Positions 28,214 to 35,131 of a stretch of 64,000 nt of DNA are shown here, in pieces. Below the pieces are notes generated by a model. It searched no databases. It was not told the DNA's origin and was given only the letters and a program-made list of their open reading frames with translations. The first letter of the stretch is position 1. Every line of letters starts with the position of its first letter. The DNA lies in the NCBI RefSeq assembly GCF_030811475.1, contig NZ_JAUSQV010000001.1, positions 682,001 to 746,000 on the forward strand, read 5' to 3'. The stretch comes from Nakamurella flavida. Its GTDB lineage: Bacteria > Actinomycetota > Actinomycetes > Mycobacteriales > Nakamurellaceae. Made by a program: the position numbers and the translations under genes.

Positions 28214-29170
28214 TCACCCGGGTGGGAGCAGATCGGCCGCGCGCAGTGCGGCTCCCAGCTGACCGGCCCGGTCACCGGTGACGGCGTCGACCACCCGGGT
28301 CCCGGCCGTCCAGCGCAGTCCGTCGAGGGCGGCGCGGTAGGCGCCGGCCACCGCGCCACCCCGGGCCATCACCCCGCCGGCCAGCACCAGCACGTCCGGG
28401 GAGAGCACTGCGCACAGGTTGTCCACGCCGGTCGCGAACAACCCGGCCGCCGTGGTCAGCACTTCCGTGGCGGCCGGGTCGCCGTCTTCCACCCGGGCCT
28501 CCCACCGGGTCATCACGTCCCCGCCCGGACCGGGGCCGACGACCCGTTCGGCCGCGCGTGCCAGGGCTCGGCCGCCGACCAGCACCTCCCAGCACCCCGA
28601 CCGCCCGCACGGACACGGCGGGCCGGCCGCGTCCAGCACCATGTGGCCGATCTCCCCCGCGTCGCCGGTGCCGTCCAGCACCCGGCCGTCCAGCACGATC
28701 GCGCCGCCGATCCCCGTCCCGACGGCGACCACCAGGACCGCCCGGGCACCCCGACCGGCGCCCAGCCGGGCCTCGGCGAGGCCGGCGGCCCGGGCGTCGT
28801 TGAGCACCTGCACCGGGACGCCGGTGGCCGCACCGAGCAGCGATCCGACGTCCACGTCGGCGACCCCCAGATTGGCCGACCAGGTGACCACCCCGCCCCG
28901 CACCGTCCCGGCGATCGCCACCCCCACGGCGGCCACCTCGTCCCGGTGCGCGGCGGCCAGCGACACCAGGGCGCGCACCCGGTCCGCGGGGGCGTCGGGC
29001 AGCAGCACCCGGGTGGTCCGGGACACCGCACCGGACGGGTCCATCACCAGCGACCGCAGCGTGCTGCCGCCGAGGTCGATGCCCAGCACCGGACCCGAGC
29101 CGGGCCCGGAGGGCACCGGAGCGGGGACGACCGGGGCAGCGGTGCCGCCGGGCAGGCGCGGCTCAGCCAT
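28214..29170 (-). CDS. ROK-family sugar kinase
   Basis: This ROK protein has 318 residues and no N-terminal helix-turn-helix, so it is a kinase and not a repressor. The ATP-binding loop GIDLGGSTLRS follows an N-terminal tail of about 28 residues rich in Pro and Gly. VGTGIGGAIV, GEIGHMVLD and the zinc motif CPCGRSGCWE are typical of glucokinase-like ROK enzymes. It would phosphorylate glucose or another hexose or amino sugar. Its start overlaps the MocR stop by 8 bases, so the two are coupled. It could feed the decarboxylating operon on the other side. Confidence 0.87.
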   Translation of the reverse strand: MAEPRLPGGTAAPVVPAPVPSGPGSGPVLGIDLGGSTLRSLVMDPSGAVSRTTRVLLPDAPADRVRALVSLAAAHRDEVAAVGVAIAGTVRGGVVTWSANLGVADVDVGSLLGAATGVPVQVLNDARAAGLAEARLGAGRGARAVLVVAVGTGIGGAIVLDGRVLDGTGDAGEIGHMVLDAAGPPCPCGRSGCWEVLVGGRALARAAERVVGPGPGGDVMTRWEARVEDGDPAATEVLTTAAGLFATGVDNLCAVLSPDVLVLAGGVMARGGAVAGAYRAALDGLRWTAGTRVVDAVTGDRAGQLGAALRAADLLPPG

Positions 29171-30659
29171 GGAGGGTCACCCCGTAGTCGCGCACGGCCG
29201 ACACCGACACCCCGAAGGACTCGTCCGCAGTCGCGCCGCCCGCCCGGTCGGTCCGGTCGTGGTCCTGCCAGGCGCGGCCGAGGCGACGGACCCCCTCGGC
29301 GAAGACGGCCGGGGGAAGTCCGAAGCAGACGCGGACGAAGCCGTCCCCCGCGCCGTCCGCGGACAGCGAGTCGCCGGCCACGACCGCCACCCCGTGCCGA
29401 CGGGCGAGCTCGGCGAACGGCCCGGACGTACCGTGCGGCATCCGCAGCCAGAGGGTGACCCCGGCCTGGGGTTCCGCCCAGGAGAACCCGGGAAGGTGGG
29501 CGGCGAGCACGGGCGCCGCCGCGGCGAGCTTCGCGCGCAGCTCGGCGGCCCGCTCGTCCCGCACCTGGGCGAGCCGCTGCAGCAGCCACACCGAGAGCGC
29601 CTGCGACAGCAGGGGTGTGCCCAGATCCGCACGCACCTTGGCCCGGGCCAGCCGCTGGACCAGGCGTTCGTTGGCGCGGATCCAGCCGACCCGCAGACCG
29701 CCCCAGAAGACCTTGCTCATCGATCCGATGGTCACCACCTGCTCGGAGGCGGTCCGCGCGGCCAGGTACGGCGGCAGCGGTCCGAGGGCGAGGTGCCGGG
29801 ACGACGTGTCCTCGACGACCACCCCGTCGACGCCGGCCAGCGCCGACCCGACGTGCAGCAGATCGGTGTCCCGCACCACCCGGCCCTCGGGGCCGCCGGC
29901 CGTCATCAGGTAGGTCAGGGCCGGGCGGTTCCGGCCGATCGCCGCGATGAGCGGGTCCGCCCCGGCCCCGGCCAGCGAACGCGTGCTGCGCAGCGTCACC
30001 GGCATGGACCGGAGCAGGTCCAGCACGCCGGGGGAGGTCGGATCCTCGACCAGTGCGGTGTCCCCGGGCCCCAGGCACAGGCCGGTGAGCAGGGCCAGGG
30101 CCTGCTGGTTCCCGGTGGTGATCAGGACCTGGTCGACCGCGGTGGGGAGCCCCTCCTCGGTGAACCGGTCGGCGACCGCCGTCCGCAGCTCCGGCAGACC
30201 CATCGGGGAGTACCCGGACCTTTCCAGCAGATGGTCCATCAGATCGCCGCCCAGGGCGCCGACGCCCTCCCGGACCGCGGTGGCGGTGGGCAGCCGGGCG
30301 GTGGCCAGGTCGATGATCACCGACGAGGTGTCCAGCGCCGCGGTCGGCAGGGCGGCCGGTGCGCTCGCGCGTCCGTCCGGACCGCGCCCGGACGCACCGG
30401 CGTCCCGGTCGGCGCCGGCCACCCACGTGCCGCTGCCCCGTCGACTGACCAGCACGCCCTGGCTGCGCAGTTGGTCGTAGGCGCCGACCACCGTGCTGCG
30501 CCCGACGGCCAGGGATGCGGCCAGACCCCGTTCCGGCGGCAGCACCGTGCCCGGGGTGAGATCCCCCCGGGACACCGCTGCCGCGATGGCCTGCGCCAGC
30601 CGCTGGTAGAGCGGGCCGGGGTTTCCCGACCAGCCACCCACTGCTTCGAGGACGTTCAC
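29163..30659 (-). CDS. MocR-type regulator (GntR HTH fused to aminotransferase-like domain)
   Basis: This protein of 498 residues starts at GTG with GGAGG five bases upstream. An N-terminal GntR winged helix (about residues 15-80, including RSTVVGAYDQLRSQGVLV) is joined to a fold-type I aminotransferase domain. SMSKVFWGGLRVGW holds the lysine that binds pyridoxal 5'-phosphate in relatives. MocR proteins use the PLP-bound domain as a sensor. It is divergent from the four-gene decarboxylase operon and coupled to the ROK kinase, so it probably controls both directions. The effector is not evident. Confidence 0.9.
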   Translation of the reverse strand: MNVLEAVGGWSGNPGPLYQRLAQAIAAAVSRGDLTPGTVLPPERGLAASLAVGRSTVVGAYDQLRSQGVLVSRRGSGTWVAGADRDAGASGRGPDGRASAPAALPTAALDTSSVIIDLATARLPTATAVREGVGALGGDLMDHLLERSGYSPMGLPELRTAVADRFTEEGLPTAVDQVLITTGNQQALALLTGLCLGPGDTALVEDPTSPGVLDLLRSMPVTLRSTRSLAGAGADPLIAAIGRNRPALTYLMTAGGPEGRVVRDTDLLHVGSALAGVDGVVVEDTSSRHLALGPLPPYLAARTASEQVVTIGSMSKVFWGGLRVGWIRANERLVQRLARAKVRADLGTPLLSQALSVWLLQRLAQVRDERAAELRAKLAAAAPVLAAHLPGFSWAEPQAGVTLWLRMPHGTSGPFAELARRHGVAVVAGDSLSADGAGDGFVRVCFGLPPAVFAEGVRRLGRAWQDHDRTDRAGGATADESFGVSVSAVRDYGVTLHG

Positions 30660-30675
30660 GCCCACCTCCGGACCT

Positions 30676-30772
30676 GCCAATTCGGGTCGATCGGGCCAGA
30701 TTGGCTCTGTCTGGGTCGCCCGGGAGCCACCATGATGGCGATTGGTGGCTGGTTGGACAAGCCACCTGTCCA
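30676..30772. promoter_or_regulatory. Divergent regulatory region with two inverted repeats
   Basis: GCCAAT (30676-30681) pairs with ATTGGC (30700-30705). TGGACA (30754-30759) pairs with TGTCCA (30767-30772). The region also holds CGATTGG at 30739. It lies between the MocR gene and the four-gene operon, and the elements resemble those upstream of the oxidoreductase operon. MocR binding here is inferred from position. Confidence 0.55.
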
Positions 30773-30838
30773 CGTAGGACGAGCGGGACCAGGGCGGGGC
30801 GGAGCGTCGCCGGCACCACCGGACACACAGGAGCGAGC

Positions 30839-31720
30839 ATGCAGATAGGCCTGATCGGGCTGGGCGCGATGGGCGGCGGGATGATCCGACGCCTGGTCGG
30901 GGCCGGCCACGACGTGGTGGGCGTGGATCTGCAGGAAGCGGCCCGGGCCCGCGCCCGGGAGCACGGTGCCCGCACCGCCGCCGACCCCGCCGAACTGCTG
31001 GAGCTGATCACCGGTCCCCGCGTGGTCTGGGTGATGCTCCCCGCGGGCGAGATCACCCGGGCCACGGTCCGGCGCCTGGGTGAGGTGCTGCAGCCGGGCG
31101 ACCTCGTCGTCGACGGGGGCAACAGCGACTTCCGCGATGCACCCGGGCACGCGGCCGCCCTGGCCGAGCACGGGGTGCGCTTCGCCGACGTCGGGGTCAG
31201 CGGAGGCCAGTGGGGCTGGCAGAACGGCTACGGGCTGATGGTCGGCTGCGAGCCCGCCGACCACGCGGAGCTGGCCTGGCTGTGGGCCGCCCTCGGCACC
31301 GACGGCGGAGCCTCCCGGGTCGGTGGGGTCGGCGCCGGACACCTGGTCAAGGCCTTCCACAACGGGGTGCAGTACGGGGTGCTGCAGGCCTACGCGGAGG
31401 GGTTCGCGCTGCTCAGCGCCCACCCCGAGGTGGACCGGGTCGCCGCGATGCAGGCCTGGCAGGGCGGCAGCTCCATCCGGTCCTGGCTGCTCGAGCAGAT
31501 CGTCACCGCCCTGCAGGACAACCCCGATCTCGAGGACGTCAGCACCCGCATCTCGGACTCCGGGATGGGACGCTGGACGGCCGAGGAGGCCATCCGGCTG
31601 GCCGTCCCGACGCCGGTGATGACCGCCGCCCTGCACGCCCGTTTCGCCAGTCGCAGCGACCAGGTCGGCAACAAGCTGCTGACCGCGGCGCGCGCCCAGA
31701 TCGGAGGCCAGAAGTCATGA
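30839..31720 (+). CDS. 6-Phosphogluconate-dehydrogenase-like enzyme with Glu-to-Gln change
   Basis: This decarboxylating dehydrogenase of 293 residues has the short NAD-type Gnd length. GLIGLGAMG binds the cofactor. DGGNSDF (92-98) and GVSGG (119-123) bind substrate. GAGHLVKAFHNGVQYG keeps catalytic Lys171 and the His174-Asn175 pair. The residue three after Asn175 is Gln178, where 6-phosphogluconate dehydrogenases have the proton-donating Glu. The rest, such as GRWTAEEAI, is typical. An AGGAG site precedes the ATG. It heads a four-gene operon with ATGA/GTGA overlaps. It may act on a sugar-acid phosphate other than 6-phosphogluconate. Confidence 0.88.
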   Translation: MQIGLIGLGAMGGGMIRRLVGAGHDVVGVDLQEAARARAREHGARTAADPAELLELITGPRVVWVMLPAGEITRATVRRLGEVLQPGDLVVDGGNSDFRDAPGHAAALAEHGVRFADVGVSGGQWGWQNGYGLMVGCEPADHAELAWLWAALGTDGGASRVGGVGAGHLVKAFHNGVQYGVLQAYAEGFALLSAHPEVDRVAAMQAWQGGSSIRSWLLEQIVTALQDNPDLEDVSTRISDSGMGRWTAEEAIRLAVPTPVMTAALHARFASRSDQVGNKLLTAARAQIGGQKS

Positions 31721-32265
31721 CCGTGCCCCTGTCCGTCGGCTCCGCCCTGCGTTCCGCGGCCGCCGAACTGGTCGCGCTGGCCGACGCCGTCGACGAGAAC
31801 GAACTGGCCGCCCTGCGCGACGCGGTCCTCGCGGCGCGTCGGGTCTACTTCACCGGTGCCGGCCGTTCCGGGCTGATGGCCCGGGCGGTGGCCATGCGGA
31901 TGATGCACATCGGGTTGGCCAGTTTCGCCGTCGGCGAGATCGCCACGCCCGGCATCGCCGCGGGCGACCTGCTCGTCTGCTTCAGCGCGCGCGGCAGCGG
32001 ATCCATCACCGCACAGGCCCGGACCGCCCGGGAGCAGGACGCGGGCGTCGCGGTGGTCACCACCGCCTCCGGCACCCCGCTGACCGATCTCGCCGGCTGG
32101 ACCGTGGTCCTGCCCGTCCGCAACGGCGTGGCCACCGAGCAGCACGCCGGCTCGCTGTTCGAACAGGGTTGCCTGGTCGTCGGCGACGTCCTGTGCCGCG
32201 CGGTGCAGACCGCCCTCGGGGTGCCGACCGCCGAGCTGGACCGCCGGCACGCCAACCTGTCGTGA
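31717..32265 (+). CDS. SIS-domain sugar-phosphate isomerase (PHI/HxlB-like)
   Basis: This protein of 182 residues is like 6-phospho-3-hexuloisomerase. FTGAGRSGLMARAVAMRMMHIG binds the sugar phosphate. VCFSARGSGSI stands where the ISGSGET loop is usual. GSLFEQGCLVVGDVL carries the family Glu. It would interconvert a ketose phosphate and an aldose phosphate. It is coupled to the upstream dehydrogenase by an ATGA overlap, so the ketose phosphate from decarboxylation is its natural substrate. No hexulose-phosphate synthase (HxlA) accompanies it, so the ribulose-monophosphate pathway is not supported. Confidence 0.87.
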   Translation: MTVPLSVGSALRSAAAELVALADAVDENELAALRDAVLAARRVYFTGAGRSGLMARAVAMRMMHIGLASFAVGEIATPGIAAGDLLVCFSARGSGSITAQARTAREQDAGVAVVTTASGTPLTDLAGWTVVLPVRNGVATEQHAGSLFEQGCLVVGDVLCRAVQTALGVPTAELDRRHANLS

Positions 32266-33098
32266 GCCCTTCCATGCTGCTGGCCGCCACGGCCGACGGC
32301 GCCTTCGCCGGGGACCTGGCCGCCGCCGGGGTCGACCGCATCGTCGCCTACCACTCCAGCGTGTACCGACAGCGCGGCCTGCCGTCCGTGGCCGGACTGC
32401 TCCCCTGGGCCAGCGCCAACGAGCAGACCCTGGGGGCACTGCCGTCGGTGGTCGCCGCAGCCGGCTCCGTCCCGGTCGTCGCCACCGTCTGCGCCAACGA
32501 CGGCCTGCTGCCCGCGGACGACATGCTCGACCGCATCATCGCTCTCGGTGCCGTCGGGGTGCTGAACGCCCCGACGGTGGGCCTGTTCACCGGTCCGGTG
32601 CGCGCCGTCCTGGAGGAATCCGGCCTCGGCCTGCGGACCGAGATCGATCTGCTCGCCGCCGCCCGGGCCCGCGGCCTGGAGGCCTGGGCGTACGTCTTCG
32701 ACCCCGCCTCCGCCGTCGCCGCCCACGAGGTGGGCGCCACCGGTCTCGTGCTGCACCTGGGGATCACCGGGCACCCCGGCGACCCGAGCCGGACCGCGGC
32801 CGACGTGGTGGCCGGGGTACTGGCCGCCGTCCCGTCCACCGGGGTCCTGCTGCACGGCGGAAACCTGCGCGGGCCGGACGATCTCGTCGATCTGCTCACC
32901 GCCCTGCCCGGCGCCGAACGGGCCAGGATCACCGGATTCTTCGGGGCGTCGGCCTTCGAGTCCCGCCCGCCCGGGGTCGACGTCGGCACCGTGCTGACCG
33001 CCTGGCGCACCGCCCTGGACCCGGACGACTCGGCCGAACACCCACCCACCCGGACTCCCCCGCCCGTCCGACCCGCCCCTGACCAGGAGACCCGATGA
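32262..33098 (+). CDS. PEP-hydrolase-like TIM-barrel protein
   Basis: This TIM-barrel protein of 278 residues is of the family named after phosphoenolpyruvate hydrolase (also the C-terminal part of Tm-1-like proteins). Family marks are DRIVAYHSSVYR, SVAGLLPWASAN, VPVVATVCANDGLL, GVLNAPTVGLFTG and GLVLHLGITG. It stands alone, without the N-terminal domain seen in Tm-1. The GTG start overlaps the upstream stop (GTGA); an in-frame ATG at 32274 is an alternative. The biochemical role of the family is poorly known. In this operon an aldolase-, hydrolase- or isomerase-type step on the sugar phosphate or keto acid is possible. Confidence 0.82.
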   Translation: MSPSMLLAATADGAFAGDLAAAGVDRIVAYHSSVYRQRGLPSVAGLLPWASANEQTLGALPSVVAAAGSVPVVATVCANDGLLPADDMLDRIIALGAVGVLNAPTVGLFTGPVRAVLEESGLGLRTEIDLLAAARARGLEAWAYVFDPASAVAAHEVGATGLVLHLGITGHPGDPSRTAADVVAGVLAAVPSTGVLLHGGNLRGPDDLVDLLTALPGAERARITGFFGASAFESRPPGVDVGTVLTAWRTALDPDDSAEHPPTRTPPPVRPAPDQETR

Positions 33099-34087
33099 CC
33101 ACCGGCAGCACCGTCCTCACCGTCCCGGAGGTGGCCGCCCACCGCGGAGCGCCGCTGTATCTGTTCGTCGGGGTCAGCACGGGCGGATCGGCCGTGCACC
33201 AGGCGTTCCCGACCTGGGCCGCGCTCTTCGCCCCGGATGCGGAACTCCGCGGTGTGGACCTGCCGGAGACCGACGACCCGGCGCCGTTCCGCGCGCTGGT
33301 CGAGGCCATGCGGGACAACCCGGACGTGCACGGCGCCGTGGTGACCAGCCACAAGTTGCGGTTGTACCGGGCGTGCTCGGACCTGTTCGACCGGACCGAC
33401 CCGCTGGTCGGCCTCACCCACGAGGTCAACTCGCTGGACACCCGGAGCGGGGTGTCGGCCTTCGCCCGGGACGCCCAGTCGCTCGCCGTCCTCGACGCCC
33501 CGCTGGGTGGAGCGGCCGGCCCGGCCGCGCCGGCCCTGTGCCTGGGTTCCGGTGGCTCGGCGATCGCGTTGCTGCTGCGGTCCCGGTTGGACATCGAGGC
33601 CACGCTGACCGCGGGGCACGCCGTCCCCATGCCGGCCGACCGCACCGGGGCGCTCACCGTCGTCGGCCGCCGCGAGGCCGCGCTGGCCGAGATCGGCGAG
33701 GTGGCCGAACGCTGCGGCATCGCCGCCGACAGCTTCGCCACCGTGCTGGCCCGTGACCCGGCGCAGTACGCCGCCCTCACCAGCGCCGCCGCGCCGGGCA
33801 CCGTGATCATCAACGCGACCGGCCTGGGCAAGACCGCCCCCGGTTCCCCCCTGCCGGACGCGGCCGCCTTCCCGACGGGCAGCCTCGCCTGGGACTTCAA
33901 CTACCGCGGCCCGCTGACCTTCCTGGCCCAGGCCCGGGAGGCCGGCGTGCCCACCGAGGACGGCTGGCTCTACTTCCTCGCCGGCTGGAGCTGTGCGCTG
34001 GCCGCCATCACCGGAGGCGACGCCGCCGACCTGCTGGCCGCGGTCAGCCGGGTCTCCGACCCGTTCCGGCCGACCCCGACCGGCTGA
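33095..34087 (+). CDS. Shikimate-dehydrogenase-like oxidoreductase
   Basis: This protein of 330 residues has the AroE fold. AVVTSHK (81-87) keeps the catalytic Lys87 of the VTxPxK motif. The NADP loop is LGSGGSAI (150-157) and INATGLGK stands for the NATSxGM segment. The NTD motif that carries the catalytic Asp in AroE is not plainly present; Asp126 in FARDAQSL may replace it. It therefore binds NAD(P) but probably a substrate other than shikimate. It is coupled by ATGA to the TIM barrel and has an AGGAG site. It is the last gene of the operon, and the reaction is unknown. Confidence 0.8.
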   Translation: MTTGSTVLTVPEVAAHRGAPLYLFVGVSTGGSAVHQAFPTWAALFAPDAELRGVDLPETDDPAPFRALVEAMRDNPDVHGAVVTSHKLRLYRACSDLFDRTDPLVGLTHEVNSLDTRSGVSAFARDAQSLAVLDAPLGGAAGPAAPALCLGSGGSAIALLLRSRLDIEATLTAGHAVPMPADRTGALTVVGRREAALAEIGEVAERCGIAADSFATVLARDPAQYAALTSAAAPGTVIINATGLGKTAPGSPLPDAAAFPTGSLAWDFNYRGPLTFLAQAREAGVPTEDGWLYFLAGWSCALAAITGGDAADLLAAVSRVSDPFRPTPTG

Positions 34088-34141
34088 GCCCGGGCGGGCC
34101 GCTTCACCGGCCCCGCACCCGGGGTGATCGATGCTCAACCC

Positions 34142-35074
34142 ATGTGCACCCGCATCTTCTGGTCCGACAACCCCATGGCGCCCGTGGTGTCCCGCACCAT
34201 GGACTGGGCGATCAGCGACGAGCCCGACCTGTGGAGCCTGCCGGCCGGGCTGACGCGCGATTGCGGCGACCCGGCCCTGCTCAGCTGGACCTCGCGGTAC
34301 CGGTCCGTCGCGCTGAGCATGTGGGGTTCGGGAACCTGTGACGGGATGAACGAGAAGGGGCTGGCTGCCCACGCCCTCTACCTCGACGTCTCCGAATGGG
34401 AGCCGGCCGACGACCGCCCCGCGGTCAGCAACCTGATGTGGGTGCAGTACATCCTCGACAGCTTCGCCACCGTCGCGGAGGTGGTCGCCGCCGCCGCGGA
34501 CGTCCGCATCGTGTCCATCCCCTTCCGCGGTCAGCAGATGGGCTGCCACGTCGCGGTCGAGGACCCCAGTGGCGACTCCGCGATCCTCGAGCCGCTCGAC
34601 GGCAGGCTCGTCGTCCACCACGGACGGCACTTCCCGGTGATGGCCAACTCCCCGTCGTTCGACGAGCAGCTGGCCAACCTCGAGCGCTACCGACCGTTCG
34701 GCGGGGAGCTGCCCCCGCCCGGGGACATCTCGTCGCTGGACCGGTTCGTCCGGGCCAACTACTTCCTGCACTACCTGCCCGAGCCGACCTCGGTGGAGGA
34801 GGCGACCGCCCGGGTGTTCAGCCTGGCCAACAACGTGGCCGTCCCCGCCGGGTCGCCCTACGCCGACAACGGCGGGGTCTACCCGACCTGGTGGACCGCG
34901 GGAGCGAATCTGGCCGACCGGGTGTACTACTTCTGGTCCACCGAGAGCCCCAACCTCACCTGGGTCGACCTCAACGAGCTGGACGCCCCCGGCGTGATGG
35001 CCCTGGACCCGCGCGGCACCGGGCTGGTCGGGGACATCGGCGGTTCACTCGCTCCGGCGGCGCTGACGTACTGA
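34142..35074 (+). CDS. Ntn hydrolase of the choloylglycine hydrolase / penicillin V acylase family
   Basis: This protein of 310 residues starts MCTRIFW. Removing Met exposes Cys2, the N-terminal nucleophile of this amidase family, and this decides the start over the in-frame GTG 18 bases upstream. SRTMDW carries the conserved Arg and Asp, followed by GMNEKGLAAHALYLD and the Asn in VMANSPSFDEQL. It would hydrolyse a linear amide such as a bile-salt conjugate, penicillin V or an acyl-homoserine lactone. There is no signal peptide. It is transcribed after the four-gene operon but is separated by 54 bp and may be independent. Confidence 0.85.
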   Translation: MCTRIFWSDNPMAPVVSRTMDWAISDEPDLWSLPAGLTRDCGDPALLSWTSRYRSVALSMWGSGTCDGMNEKGLAAHALYLDVSEWEPADDRPAVSNLMWVQYILDSFATVAEVVAAAADVRIVSIPFRGQQMGCHVAVEDPSGDSAILEPLDGRLVVHHGRHFPVMANSPSFDEQLANLERYRPFGGELPPPGDISSLDRFVRANYFLHYLPEPTSVEEATARVFSLANNVAVPAGSPYADNGGVYPTWWTAGANLADRVYYFWSTESPNLTWVDLNELDAPGVMALDPRGTGLVGDIGGSLAPAALTY

Positions 35075-35075
35075 G

Positions 35076-35131
35076 CCCGCCGGTCGCCCGGCGGGGCACC
35101 CGACCCCCGGTCGGTCGAATCAGCCGACCGG
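35076..35131. terminator. Tandem hairpins between convergent genes
   Basis: CCCGCCGG / CCGGCGGG (35076-35095, 4-nt loop) and CCGGTCGG / CCGACCGG (35107-35131, 9-nt loop) lie between the amidase and the peptidase. The second overlaps the peptidase stop codon. Together they can stop transcription from both sides. Confidence 0.6.

Noticed and set aside
31717-33098. Ribulose monophosphate (HxlA-HxlB) formaldehyde pathway
   Set aside because: The SIS protein resembles HxlB, but the following TIM barrel is of the PEP-hydrolase-like family and not hexulose-phosphate synthase.
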